A DNA stretch of 64,000 bases from Hydractinia symbiolongicarpus (Eukaryota; Cnidaria; Hydrozoa; Anthoathecata; Hydractiniidae): positions 2,170,001 to 2,234,000 of the forward strand of contig NC_079875.1 of assembly GCF_029227915.1 (NCBI RefSeq), written 5' to 3'. Made by a program: the position numbers and the translations under genes. How positions within the stretch are numbered: position 1 is the stretch's first letter; each line of letters starts with the position of its first letter. Below are positions 39,020 to 51,691 of this stretch, in pieces. Under the pieces are notes generated by a model. That model searched no databases. It was not told the origin of the DNA and worked only from the letters and a program-made list of their open reading frames with translations.

Positions 39020-40640
39020 ACCACTAAAACGCATGAGATTTGTAATTTTCAAAAATGTTTTCATTTTTGATGAGACGCTGAATAAAAGAAGTTTAATTGC
39101 CGGCAAACGAAAATCCGCCAATTCCCGTAAACCCCGGACTCAAGCGGGCATAGTCAAAAGTAAACAAAGAAAGTACCCAGGAAGTAAACTCATTTCCCGA
39201 ACGATTTTTTAAATTATTTTTTCACCACTAAAACGCATGAGACTTGTAGTTTTCAAAAATGTTTTCATTTTTGATGAGACGCTGAATAAAAGAAGTTTAA
39301 TCGCCGGCAAACGAATACCTGCGATTTCCCGTAAATCCCGGACTCGGCCCGTATAGTCAAAAGTATACAAAGAAAGTACCCAGGGTGTAAACTTATTTCC
39401 CGAACGATTTTTTAAATTATTATTTCACCACTAAAGCCCATGAGACTTGTAGTTTTTAAAAATGTTTTCATTTTTGATGAGACGCTGAATAAAAGAAGTT
39501 TAAACGCCGGCAAACGAAAACCTGCGACTTCCCGTAAATCCAGGACTCGGCCCGTATAGTCAAAAGTATACAAAGAAAGTACCCAGGGAGTAAACTCATT
39601 TCCCGAACGATTTTTTAAAATATTATTTCACCACTAAAGCCCATGAGACTTGTAGTTTTAAAAATGTTTTCATTTTTGATGAGACGCTGAATAAAAGAAG
39701 TTTAATCGCCGGCAAACGAATACCTGCGATTTCCCGTAAATCTCGGACTCGGCCCGTATTGTCAAAAGTATACAAAGAAAGTACCCAGGGTGTAAACTTA
39801 CTTCCCGAACGATTTTTTAAATTATTATTTCACCACTAAAACGCATGAGATTTGTAATTTTCAAAAATGTTTTCATTTTTGATGAGACGCTGAATAAAAG
39901 AAGTTTAATTGCCGGCAAACGAAAATCCGCCAATTCCCGTAAACCCCGGACTCAAGCGGGCATAGTCAAAAGTAAACAAAGAAAGTACCCAGGAAGTAAA
40001 CTCATTTCCCGAACGATTTTTTAAATTATTTTTTCACCACTAAAACGCATGAGACTTGTAGTTTTCAAAAATGTTTTCATTTTTGATGAGACGCTGAATA
40101 AAAGAAGTTTAATCGCCGGCAAACGAATACCTGCGATTTCCCGTAAATCCCGGACTCGGCCCGTATAGTCAAAAGTATACAAAGAAAGTACCCAGGGTGT
40201 AAACTTATTTCCCGAACGATTTTTTAAATTATTATTTCACCACTAAAGCCCATGAGACTTGTAGTTTTTAAAAATGTTTTCATTTTTGATGAGACGCTGA
40301 ATAAAAGAAGTTTAAACGCCGGCAAACGAAAACCTGCGACTTCCCGTAAATCCAGGACTCGGCCCGTATAGTCAAAAGTATACAAAGAAAGTACCCAGGG
40401 AGTAAACTCATTTCCCGAACGATTTTTTAAAATATTATTTCACCACTAAAGCCCATGAGACTTGTAGTTTTAAAAATGTTTTCATTTTTGATGAGACGCT
40501 GAATAAAAGAAGTTTAATCGCCGGCAAACGAATACCTGCGATTTCCCGTAAATCTCGGACTCGGCCCGTATAGTCAAAAGTATACAAAGAAAGTACCCAG
40601 GGTGTAAACTTACTTCCCGAACGATTTTTTAAATTATTAT
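39020..40640 (+). repeat. Tandem higher-order duplication, 2 x 812 bp
   Basis: The private variant CCGCCAATTCCCG occurs at 39116 and 39928, and TCCAGGACTCGG at about 39539 and 40351. The offset of 812 equals four 203 bp monomers. Confidence 0.85.
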
Positions 40641-42130
40641 TTCACCACTAAAGCCCATGAGACTTGTAGTTTTCAAAAATGTTTTCATTTTTGATGAGAC
40701 GCTGAATAAAAGAAGTTTAATCGCCGGCAAACGAAAACCTGCGATTTCCCGTAAATTCCGGACTCGGCCCGTATAGTAAAGAAAGTACCCGGGTTGTAAA
40801 CTCATTTCACGAACGATTTTTTAAATTATTATTTCACCACTAAATCCCATGAGACTTATAGTTTTTCAAAAATGTTTTCATTTTTGATGGGACGGTTAAT
40901 GAAAGAAGTTTAATCGCCGGCAAACGAAAACCCGCGATTTCCCGTAAATCCCGGGCTTGGCCCGTATAGTCGAATGTATACAAAGAAAGTACCCTGTGAG
41001 TAAACTCATTTCCCGAACGATTTTTTAAATTATTTTTTCACCACTAAAACGCATGAGACTTGTAGTTTTCAAAAATGTTTTCATTTTTGATGAGACGCTG
41101 AATAAAAGAAGTTTAATCGCCGGCAAAGGAAAACCTGCGATTTCCCGTAAATCCCGGACTCGGCCCGTATAGTAAAGAAAGTACCCGGGATGTAAACTCA
41201 TTTCCCGAACGATTTTTTAAATTATTTTTTCACCACTAAAACGCATGAGACTTGTAGTTTTCAAAAATGTTTTCATTTTTGATGAGACGCTGAATAAAAG
41301 AAGTTTAATCGCCGGCAAACGAAAAACCGCCGTAAACCCCGGACTCGACCCGTATAGTCAAAAGTATACAAAGAAAGTACCCAGGGAGTAAACTCATTTC
41401 CTGAACGATTTTTTATATTTTTTTTTTACCACTAAACGCATGAGACTTGTAGTTTTCAAAAATATTTTCATATTTGATGGGACGCTGAATAAAAGAAGTT
41501 TAATCGCCGGAAAACGAAAATCCGCAATTTCCCGTAAATCCCAAACTCGGCCCGTATACTCAAAAGTATACAAAGAAGAAGTTTAATCGCCGGCAAACGA
41601 AAACCTGCGATTTCCCGTAAATCCCGGACTCGGCCCGTATAGTCAAAAGTATACAAAGAAAGTACCCGGGGTGTAAACTCATTTCCCGAACGATTTTTTA
41701 AATTAATTTTTCACCACTAAAACGCATGAGACTTGTAGTTTTCAAAAATGTTTTCATTTTTGATGAGACGCTGAATAAAAGAAGTTTAATCGCCGGCAAA
41801 CGAAAACCCGCCATTTCCCGTAAACACTGGACTCGGCCCGTATAATCAAAAGTATACAAAGAAATTACCCAGGGTGTAAACTTATTTCCCGAACGATTTT
41901 TTAAATTATTTTTTCACCACTAAAGCCCATGAGACTTGTAGTTTTTAAAAATGTTTTCATTTTTGATGAGATGCTGAATAAAAGAAGTTTAATCGCCGGC
42001 AAACGAATACCTGCGATTTCCCGTAAATCCCGGACTCGGCCCGTATAATCAAAAGTATACAAAGAAAGTACCCAGGGTGTAAACTTATTTCCCGAACGAT
42101 TTTTTAAATTATTATTTCACCACTAAAGCC

Positions 42131-45100
42131 CATAAGACTTGTAGTTTTTAAAAATGTTTTCATTTTTGATGAGACGCTGAATAAAAGAAGTTTAAACGCC
42201 GGCAAACGAAAACCCGCGACTTCCCGTAAATCCCGGACTCGGCCCGTATAGTCAAAAGTATACAAAGAAAGTACCCAGGGAGTAAACTCATTTCCCGAAC
42301 GATTTTTTAAAATATTTTTTCACCACTAAAACGCATGAGACTTGTAGTTTTCAAAAATGGTTTCATTTTTGATGAGACGCTGAATAAAAGAAGTTTAATC
42401 GCCGGCAAACGAAAACCTGCGATTTCCCGTAAATCCCGGATTCGGCCCGTATAGTAAAGAAAGTACCCCGGTTGTAAACTCATTTCCCGAACGATTTTTT
42501 AAATTATTATTTCACCACTAAATCCCATGAGACTTATAGTTTTTCAAAATGTTTTCATTTTTGATGAGACGCTGAATAAAAGAAGTTTAATCGCCGGCAA
42601 ACGAAAACCCGCCATTTCCTGTAAACCCCGGACTCGGCCCGTATAGTCAAAAGTATACAAAGAAATTACCCAGGGAGTGAACTCATTTTCCGAACGATTT
42701 TTTAAATTATTTTTTCACCACTACAACGCATGAGACTTGTAGTTTTTAAAAATGTTTTCATTTTTGATGAGACGCTGAATAAAAGAAGTTTAATCGCCGG
42801 CAAACGAAAACCCGCCATTTTCCGTAAACCCCGGACTCGGCCCGTATAGTCAAAAGTATACAAAGAAATTACCCAGGGAGTAAACTCATTTTCTGCACGA
42901 TTTTTTAAATTATTTTTTCACCACTAAAACGCATGAGACTTGTAGTTTTCAAAAATGTTTTCAATTTTGATGAGACGCTGAATAAAAGAAGTTTAATCGC
43001 CGGCAAACGAAAACCCGCCATTTCCCGTAAACCCCGGACTCGACCCGTATAGTCAAAAGTATACAAAGAAAGTACCCAGGGAGTAAACTCATTTCGCGAA
43101 CGATTTTTTATATTTTTTTTTTACCACTAAACGTATGAGACTTGTAGTTTTCAAAAATATTTTCATATTTGATGGGACGCTAAATAAAAGAAGTTTAATC
43201 GCCGGAAAACGAAAATCCGCGATTTCCCGTAAATCCCAAACTCAGCCCGTATAGTCAAAAGTATACAAAGAAAGTACCCAGGGAGTAAACTCATTTCCCA
43301 AACAATTTTTTAAATTATTTTTTCACCACTAAAACGCATGAGACTTATAGTTTTCCAAAATGTTTTCATTTTTGATGAGACGCTTAATGAAAGAGGTTTA
43401 ATCGCCGGCAAACGAAAACCCGCCATTTCCCGTAAACCCCGGACTCGGCCCGTATAGTCAAAAGTATACAAAGAAATTACCCAGGGAGTAAACTCATTTC
43501 CCAAACGATTATTTAAATTATTATTTCACCACTAAAGCCCATGAGACTTGTAGTTTTTAAAAATGTTTTCATTTTTGATGAGACGCTTAATGAAAGAGGT
43601 TTATTCGCCGGAAAACGAAAACCCGCGATTTCCCGTAAATCCCGGACTCGGCCCGTATAGTAAAGAAAGTACCCGGGGTGTAAACTCATTTCCCGAACGA
43701 TTTTTTAAATTATTTTTTCACCACTAAAACGCATGAGACTTGTAGATTTCAAAATTGTTTTCATTTTTGATAAGACGCTGAATAAAAGAAGTTTAATCGC
43801 CGGCAAACGAAAACCCGCCATTTCCCGTAAACACTGGACTCGGCCCGTATAATCAAAAGTATACAAAGAGAGTACCCAGGGAGTAAACTCATTACCCGAA
43901 CGATTTTTTAAATTATTTTTTCACCACTAAAACGCATGAGACTTGTAATTTTCAAAAATGTTTTCATTTTTGATGAGACGCTGAATAAAAGAAGTTTAAT
44001 CGCCGGCAAACGAAAATCCGCCATTTCCCGTAAACCCCGGACTCGGCCCGCATAGTCAAAAGTAAACAAAGAAAGTACCCAGGAAGTAAACTTATTTCCC
44101 GAACTATTTTTTTAATTATTTTTTCATCTACCCAGGGAGTAAACTCATTTCCCGAACGATTTTTTAAACTATTATTTCACCACTAAAGCCCATGAGACTT
44201 GTAGTTTTCAGAAATGTTTTCATTTTTGATGAGACGCTTAATGAATGTGGTTTAATAGCCGGCAAACGAAAACCTGCGATTTCCCGTAAATCCCGGACTA
44301 GGCCCGTATAGTCAAAAGTATACAAAGAAAGTACCCAGGGAGTAAACTCATTTCCCGAACGATTTTTTAAATTATTATTTCACCACTAAAGCCCATGAGA
44401 CTTGTAGTTTTCAGAAATGTTTTCATTTTTGATGAGACGCTTAATGAATGTGGTTTAATAGCCGGCAAACGAAAACCCGCGATTTCCTGTAAATCCCGGG
44501 CTTGGCCCGTATAGTCGAATGTATACAAAGAAAGTACCCTGTGAGTAAACTCATTTCCAAAACGGTTTTTTAAATTATCTTTTCACCACTAAAACGCATG
44601 AGACTTGTAGTTTTCAAAAATGCTTTCATTTTTGATGAGACGCTGAATAAAAGGAGTTTAATCGCCGGCAAACGAAAACCTGCGATTTCCCGTAAATCCC
44701 GGACTCGGCCCGTATAGTCAAAAGTATACAAATAAAGTACCCAGGGAGTAAACTCATTTCCCGAACGATTTTTTAAATTATTATGTCACCACTAAAGCCC
44801 ATAAGACTTGTAGTTTTTAAAAATGTTTTCATTTTTGATGAGACGCTGAATAAAAGAAGTTTAAACGCCGGCAAACGAAAACCCGCGACTTCCCGTAAAT
44901 CCCGGACTCGGCCCGTATAGTCAAAAGTATACAAAGAAAGTACCCAGGGAGTAAACTCATTTCCCGAACGATTTTTTAAAATATTTTTTCACCACTAAAA
45001 CGCATGAGACTTGTAGTTTTCAAAAATGGTTTCATTTTTGATGAGACGCTGAATAAAAGAAGTTTAATCGCCGGCAAACGAAAACCTGCGATTTCCCGTA

Positions 45101-47468
45101 AATCCCGGATTCGGCCCGTATAGTAAAGAAAGTACCCCGGTTGTAAACTCATTTCCCGAACGATTTTTTAAATTATTATTTCACCACTAAATCCCATGAG
45201 ACTTATAGTTTTTCAAAATGTTTTCATTTTTGATGAGACGCTGAATAAAAGAAGTTTAATCGCCGGCAAACGAAAACCCGCCATTTCCTGTAAACCCCGG
45301 ACTCGGCCCGTATAGTCAAAAGTATACAAAGAAATTACCCAGGGAGTGAACTCATTTTCCGAACGATTTTTTAAATTATTTTTTCACCACTACAACGCAT
45401 GAGACTTGTAGTTTTTAAAAATGTTTTCATTTTTGATGAGACGCTGAATAAAAGAAGTTTAATCGCCGGCAAACGAAAACCCGCCATTTTCCGTAAACCC
45501 CGGACTCGGCCCGTATAGTCAAAAGTATACAAAGAAATTACCCAGGGAGTAAACTCATTTTCTGCACGATTTTTTAAATTATTTTTTCACCACTAAAACG
45601 CATGAGACTTGTAGTTTTCAAAAATGTTTTCAATTTTGATGAGACGCTGAATAAAAGAAGTTTAATCGCCGGCAAACGAAAACCCGCCATTTCCCGTAAA
45701 CCCCGGACTCGACCCGTATAGTCAAAAGTATACAAAGAAAGTACCCAGGGAGTAAACTCATTTCGCGAACGATTTTTTATATTTTTTTTTTACCACTAAA
45801 CGTATGAGACTTGTAGTTTTCAAAAATATTTTCATATTTGATGGGACGCTGAATAAAAGAAGTTTAATCGCCGGAAAACGAAAATCCGCGATTTCCCGTA
45901 AATCCCAAACTCAGCCCGTATAGTCAAAAGTATACAAAGAAAGTACCCAGGGAGTAAACTCATTTCCCAAACAATTTTTTAAATTATTTTTTCACCACTA
46001 AAACGCATGAGACTTATAGTTTTCCAAAATGTTTTCATTTTTGATGAGACGCTTAATGAAAGAGGTTTAATCGCCGGCAAACGAAAACCCGCCATTTCCC
46101 GTAAACCCCGGACTCGGCCCGTATAGTCAAAAGTATACAAAGAAATTACCCAGGGAGTAAACTCATTTCCCAAACGATTATTTAAATTATTATTTCACCA
46201 CTAAAGCCCATGAGACTTGTAGTTTTTAAAAATGTTTTCATTTTTGATGAGACGCTTAATGAAAGAGGTTTATTCGCCGGAAAACGAAAACCCGCGATTT
46301 CCCGTAAATCCCGGACTCGGCCCGTATAGTAAAGAAAGTACCCGGGGTGTAAACTCATTTCCCGAACGATTTTTTAAATTATTTTTTCACCACTAAAACG
46401 CATGAGACTTGTAGATTTCAAAATTGTTTTCATTTTTGATAAGACGCTGAATAAAAGAAGTTTAATCGCCGGCAAACGAAAACCCGCCATTTCCCGTAAA
46501 CACTGGACTCGGCCCGTATAATCAAAAGTATACAAAGAAAGTACCCAGGGAGTAAACTCATTACCCGAACGATTTTTTAAATTATTTTTTCACCACTAAA
46601 ACGCATGAGACTTGTAATTTTCAAAAATGTTTTCATTTTTGATGAGACGCTGAATAAAAGAAGTTTAATCGCCGGCAAACGAAAATCCGCCATTTCCCGT
46701 AAACCCCGGACTCGGCCCGCATAGTCAAAAGTAAACAAAGAAAGTACCCAGGAAGTAAACTTATTTCCCGAACTATTTTTTTAATTATTTTTTCATCTAC
46801 CCAGGGAGTAAACTCATTTCCCGAACGATTTTTTAAACTATTATTTCACCACTAAAGCCCATGAGACTTGTAGTTTTCAGAAATGTTTTCATTTTTGATG
46901 AGACGCTTAATGAATGTGGTTTAATAGCCGGCAAACGAAAACCTGCGATTTCCCGTAAATCCCGGACTAGGCCCGTATAGTCAAAAGTATACAAAGAAAG
47001 TACCCAGGGAGTAAACTCATTTCCCGAACGATTTTTTAAATTATTATTTCACCACTAAAGCCCATGAGACTTGTAGTTTTCAGAAATGTTTTCATTTTTG
47101 ATGAGACGCTTAATGAATGTGGTTTAATAGCCGGCAAACGAAAACCCGCGATTTCCTGTAAATCCCGGGCTTGGCCCGTATAGTCGAATGTATACAAAGA
47201 AAGTACCCTGTGAGTAAACTCATTTCCAAAACGGTTTTTTAAATTATCTTTTCACCACTAAAACGCATGAGACTTGTAGTTTTCAAAAATGCTTTCATTT
47301 TTGATGAGACGCTGAATAAAAGGAGTTTAATCGCCGGCAAACGAAAACCTGCGATTTCCCGTAAATCCCGGACTCGGCCCGTATAGTCAAAAGTATACAA
47401 ATAAAGTACCCAGGGAGTAAACTCATTTCCCGAACGATTTTTTAAATTATTATGTCACCACTAAAGCC
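42131..47468 (+). repeat. Tandem higher-order duplication, 2 x 2669 bp
   Basis: Copy 1 runs from about 42131 to 44799 and copy 2 from 44800 to 47468. The copies are almost identical and share several private changes: CAAAAATGGTTTCATT (42354/45023), TTTTCTGCACGA, TTTCAATTTTGATGAG and the aberrant ATTTTTTCATCTACCCAGGG junction (near 44121/46790). The shared right-hand boundary motif TTATGTCACC lies at about 44781 and 47450. Confidence 0.9.
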
Positions 47469-50400
47469 CATGAGACTTGTAGTTTTCAGAAATGTTTTCA
47501 TTTTTAATTCGACGCTTAATGAAAGAGGTTTAATCGCCGGCAAACGAAATACCACGATTTCCCTAAATCCCGGGCTTGTCCCGCATAGTCGAATGTTTAC
47601 AAAGAAAGTACCCTGTGAGTAAACTCATTTCCAGAACGATTTTTGAAATGGTTTTTTCACCACTAAAACGCGTGAGACTTGTAGTTTTCAAAAGTGTTTT
47701 CATTTTTGATGAGACGCTGAATAAAAGAAGTTTAATCGCCGGCAAACGAAAACCCGCGATTTCCCGTAAATCCCGGACTCGGCCCGTATAGTCAAAAGTA
47801 TACAAAGAAAGTACCCTGTGAGTAAACTCATTTCCAAAACGATTTTTTAAATTATTATTTCACCACTAAAGCCCATGAGACTTGTAGTTTTTAGAAATGT
47901 TTTCATTTTTGATGAGACGCTTAATGAATGTGGTTTAATAGCCGGCAAACGAAAACCCGCGATTTCCTCTAAATCCCCGGTTTGGCCCGTATAGTCGAAT
48001 GTATACAAAGAAAGTACCCTGTGAGTAAACTCATTTCTAAAACGGTTTTTTCAATTATCTTTTCACCACTAAAACGCGTGAGACTTGTAGTTTTCAAAAG
48101 TGTTTTCATTTTTGACGAGACGCTGAATAAAAGGAGTTTATTCGCCGGCAAACGAAAACCTGCGATTTCCCGTAAATCCCGGACTCGGCCCGTATAGTCA
48201 AAAGTATACAAAGAGAGTACCCAGGGAGTAAACTCATTTCCCGAACGATTTTTTAAACTATTATTTCACCACTAAAGCCAAGGAGACTTGTAGTTTTCAG
48301 AAATGTTTTCATTTTTGATGAGACGCTTAATGAATGTGGTTTAATAGCCGGCAAACGAAAAGCTGCGATTTCCCGCAAATTCCGGACTCGGCCCGTATAG
48401 TCAAAAGTATACAAAGAAAGTACCCAGGGAGTAAACTCATTTCCCGAACGATTTTTGAAACTATTATTTCACCACTAAAGCCAATGAGACTTGTAGTTTT
48501 CAGAAATGTTTTCATTTTTGATGAGACGCTTAATGAATGTGGTTTAATAGCCGGCAAACGAAAACCTGCGATTTCCTGCAAATTCCGGACTCGGCCCGTA
48601 TAGTCAAAAGTATACAAAGAAAGTACCCAGGGAGTAAACTCATTTCCCAAACGATTTTTTAAATTATTATTTCACCACTAAAGCCCATGAGACTTGTAGT
48701 TTTCAGAAATGTTTTCATTTTTGATGAGACGCTTAATGAATGTGGTTTAATAGCCGGCAAACGAAAACCCGCGATTTCCTGTAAATCCCGGGCTTGGCCC
48801 GTATAGTCGAATGTATACAAAGAAAGTACCCTGTGAGTAAACTCATTTCCAAAACGGTTTTTTAAATTATCTTTTCACCACTAAAACGCATGAGACTTGT
48901 AGTTTTCAAAAATGCTTTCATTTTTGATGAGACGCTGAATAAAAGGAGTTTAATCGCCGGCAAACGAAAACCTGCGATTTCCCGTAAATCCCGGGCTTGT
49001 CCCGTATAGTCGAATGTTTACAAAGAAAGTACCCTGTGAGTAAACTCATTTCCAGAACGATTTTTGAAATTGTTTTTTCACCACTAAAACGCGTGAGACT
49101 TGTAGCTTTCAAAAGTGTTTTCATTTTTGATGAGACGCTGAATAAAAGAAGTTTAATAGCCGGCAAACGAAAACCTGCGATTTCCCGCAAATTCCGGACT
49201 CGGCCCGTATAGTCAAAATTATACAAAGAAAGTACCCAGGGAGTAAACTCATTTCCCGAACGATTTTTGAAACTATTATTTCACCACTAAAGCCAATGAG
49301 ACTTGTACTTTTCAGAAATGTTTTCATTTTTGATGAGACGCTGAATAAAAGAAGTTTAATCGCCGGCAAACGAAAACCCGCGATTTCCCGTAAATCCCGG
49401 ACTCGGCCCGTATAGTCAAAAGTATACAAAGAAAGTACCCTGTGAGTAAACTCATTTCCTAAACGATTTTTTAAATTATCTTTTCACCACTAAAACGCAT
49501 GAGTCTTGTAGTTTTCAAAAATGTTTTCATTTTTGATGAGACGCTGAATAAAAGGAGTTTAATCGCCGGCAAACAAAAACCTGCGATTTCCCGTAAATCC
49601 CGGACTCGGCCCGTATAGTCAAAAGTATACAAAGAGAGTACCCAGGGAGTAAACTCATTTCCCGAACGATTTTTTAAACTATTATTTCACCACTAAATCC
49701 AATGAGACTTGTAGTTTTCAGAAATGTTTTCATTTTTGATGAGACGTTTAATGAATGTGGTTTAATAGCCGGCAAACGAAAACCTGCGATTTCCCGCAAA
49801 TTCCGGACTCGGCCCGTATAGTCAAAAGTATACAAAGAAAGTACCCAGGGAGTAAACTCATTTCCCGAACGATTTTTGAAACTATTATTTCACCACTAAA
49901 GCCAATGAGACTTGTAGTTTTCAGAAATGTTTTCATTTTTGATGAGACGCTTAATGAATGTGGTTTAATAGCCGGCAAACGAAAACCTGCGAATTCCCGC
50001 AAATTCCGGACTCGGCCCGTATAGTCAAAAGTATACAAAGAAAGTACCCAGGGAGTAAACTCATTTCCCAAACGATTTTTTAAATTATTATTTCACCACT
50101 AAAGCCCATGAGACTTGTAGTTTTCAGAAATGTTTTCATTTTTGATGAGACGCTTAATGAATGTGGTTTAATAGCCGGCAAACGAAAACCCGCGATTTCC
50201 TGTAAATCCCGGGCTTGGCCCGTATAGTCGAATGTATACAAAGAAAGTACCCTGTGAGTAAACTCATTTCCAAAACGGTTTTTTAAATTATCTTTTCACC
50301 ACTAAAACGCATGAGACTTGTAGTTTTCAAAAATGCTTTCATTTTTGATGAGACGCTGAATAAAAGGAGTTTAATCGCCGGCAAACGAAAACCTGCGATT

Positions 50401-50615
50401 TCCCGTAAATCCCGGGCTTGTCCCGTATAGTCGAATGTTTACAAAGAAAGTACCCTGTGAGTAAACTCATTTCCAGAACGATTTTTGAAATTGTTTTTTC
50501 ACCACTAAAACGCGTGAGACTTGTAGTTTTCAAAAGTGTTTTCATTTTTGATGAGACGCTGAATAAAAGAAGTTTAATAGCCGGCAAACGAAAACCTGCG
50601 ATTTCCCGCAAATTC
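47469..50615 (+). repeat. Satellite subdomain with 1421 bp higher-order repeat
   Basis: From about 47.5 kb the monomer subtypes change. CGCGTGAGAC, AAAAGTGTTTTC and GCAAATTCCGG appear, and I did not see them further left. About 48.3-49.2 kb is repeated at 49.75-50.6 kb at an offset of 1421, which is seven 203 bp monomers. The transposon sits in the last monomer of the second copy. Confidence 0.8.
50614..50615. repeat. Target site duplication, left copy (TC)
   Basis: TC immediately before CCCAGCCGG. It pairs with TC at 58107-58108. A TCC/CCAG division would also rebuild the target, but only the TC division leaves termini that are symmetric over 14 bp. Confidence 0.75.
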
Positions 50616-50636
50616 CCCAGCCGGCACAAAGATGTC
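50616..50636 (+). repeat. Terminal inverted repeat, left end
   Basis: CCCAGCCGGCACAA is followed by AGATGTC. The first 14 bases are identical to the inverted right end, and the match continues as GAYGTCT after one extra A. It grades into the AGACGTCT-rich subterminal zone. Confidence 0.93.
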
Positions 50637-51073
50637 TAAAAGACGTCTTTTAGACATCTTCCGCATTTCTAAAAGACGTCTTTTTTAGCGCTGATTTGTC
50701 CGTCTATAATGCATCTTTTTAAGCGTCTAAAAGAGGTCTTTTCAAAGATGCATTCCAAAAGATCTCTTTTAGACATCTTTTAAAAGACGTCTTTCCAAAG
50801 ACGTCTTTTAGACGTTTTAAAGAAATTTTTTTACGACGCGTCTTTTTAAATACGTCTTTTAGACCTTTTACAGATGTAGGAGCGACTAAAATGCATCTTA
50901 AATGCAACTTTTTAAATGCATCTTCCCAAAGACTTCTTTTAGACGTTTTTAAGAAAAACTATTACGACGCGTCTTTTTAAAGACGCCTTTTAGACCTTTT
51001 ACAGATGTAGAAGCGACTAAAATGCATCTTAAATGCAACTTCTTAAATGCATCTTGACAAAGACTTCTTTTAT
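50637..51073. repeat. Left subterminal repeats (AGACGTCT palindromes)
   Basis: Dense copies of GACGTCTTTTAGAC, AGACGTCTTTT, AGATGTCT and relatives in both orientations, with some forming long hairpins, for example TCTAAAAGACGTCTTTTAGA close to the terminus. CACTA/EnSpm elements characteristically carry such clustered subterminal motifs as protein-binding sites. That role here is inferred. The zone includes a 131 bp duplication listed separately. Confidence 0.85.
50833..51073 (+). repeat. 131 bp direct tandem duplication inside left subterminal zone
   Basis: The unit starting ACGACGCGTCTTTTTAAA at 50833 is repeated from 50964 with few changes and stops near 51073 (about 1.8 copies). Both copies carry TTTTACAGATGTAG, GCGACTAAAATGCATC and AAAGACTTCTTTTA. 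Confidence 0.85.
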
Positions 51074-51671
51074 CTATCTATAAGACGTCTTCCTTTGTTT
51101 TTGTTGTTTTTGTAGGCATTTGATAAAATAAATTTAAGACGTTTACGTTAACGTTTTAAAACGTACATTTTTAATAAATTGCAGAAATAACGACATGAAA
51201 GACGACAAATATTTTGCGATAAAAATATTTTGAACTTTTTATATCAAACTCGTACAATAAATATATTTTATAATTACATAAATATAATTTAAATATAACC
51301 GGAAATAAATAAATAAAATATTATTAATAATCAACACTATACAATTCATTTATATATTCATATTTACAAATTGTGATCATTACAATAATCTGTAATACGA
51401 ATTCTACTTGTGAACTTATCCATGCTATTTAAAGCATAAATTGGAACTCTAGTCGAAAAAATCTTAAGCATATTGAGCTTAGGCCATATGAAAGAGTCAC
51501 CTTAAAAATTTTGTGAAAGTTGCTAGTAGTTGAAATTCGTCGTAACGCTTGCAAGGCCGAAATAAACAAAATAAATATTGGAAATAATAAGGAAGTCTGT
51601 TCAGAAGAAACAAAAAGAGATATATTAAATGTATAAATGACATTCATAAATGAGGTAAGTCGAAAGGGCTT
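51074..51671. other. Gene-free AT-rich interval, left side of transposon
   Basis: About 600 bp of AT-rich sequence between the subterminal repeats and the end of the DUF4806 gene. It contains A/T runs and a stretch of TAATTACATAAATATAA type. I see no convincing coding segment. One 72-codon minus-strand open frame (51429-51647) has hydrophobic, low-complexity content and no recognisable domain. Confidence 0.6.
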
Positions 51672-51677
51672 TTTATT
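51672..51677 (-). promoter_or_regulatory. Candidate polyadenylation signal (AATAAA) of the DUF4806 gene
   Basis: AATAAA on the minus strand starts 15 nt after the stop codon at 51692-51694. It is in the right place for a short 3' untranslated region, but this hexamer is common in AT-rich DNA. Confidence 0.45.
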
Positions 51678-51691
51678 TGTTTTTTGGAAAT

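Larger units (their letters stand above)
1..50615 (+). repeat. Satellite array, left part (about 203 bp monomer)
   Basis: Head-to-tail tandem repeat filling the whole interval with no other sequence. The landmark GAGACTTGTAG recurs at about 192, 384, 587, 789, 992 and 1188, then 1474 and 1677, giving a basic spacing of 203 bp with shorter (192, 196) and longer (286) variants. All copies have the same orientation. Sequence landmarks in order within a monomer are GATGAGACGCTGAATAAAAG, GCCGGCAAACGAAAA, TTTCCCGTAAA, CGGCCCGTATAG, GTATACAAAGAAAGTACCC, ATTTCCCGAACGATT and CACCACTAAA. Length divided by monomer size suggests about 250 copies. Monomers are grouped into higher-order blocks listed separately. 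I see no gene here: open frames of 62-102 codons recur once per repeat and vanish with the repeat's indels. The satellite family is not one I recognise. A centromeric or other heterochromatic location is possible but not shown. Confidence 0.98.

Noticed and set aside
833-46173. Repeated minus-strand open frames of 62-91 codons (starting MYTFDYTGRVRDLREIAGFR and similar) throughout the left array
   Set aside because: They are the satellite translated on one strand. They start and stop at monomer variants, shift with the 83 bp truncation and show no codon bias or domain.
1-50615. CENP-B box in the satellite
   Set aside because: The nearest candidate (minus strand GTTCGGGAAATG) matches the first half of the TTCG....A..CGGG pattern but lacks the second half. 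No other site fits better.
1-50615. Hammerhead ribozyme in the monomer (TTGATGAG followed by GAAT or GAAA)
   Set aside because: The segment between TGATGA and GAAA cannot form stem II, the core cytosine is missing, and no stem III partner is present on either strand.
1-50615. CRISPR array or bacterial direct repeats
   Set aside because: The whole 203 bp unit is repeated, with no unique spacers, and the context is eukaryotic.
50616-50630. Transposon terminus derived from the satellite (both contain AGCCGGCA)
   Set aside because: Similarity is limited to about eight bases around a GCCGGC palindrome and falls away at once on both sides. It is likely chance.
50719-50907. 62-codon minus-strand frame in the left subterminal zone
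   Set aside because: It is a translation of the AGACGTCT repeats (LKRLKDVF-like periodicity) and not a gene.
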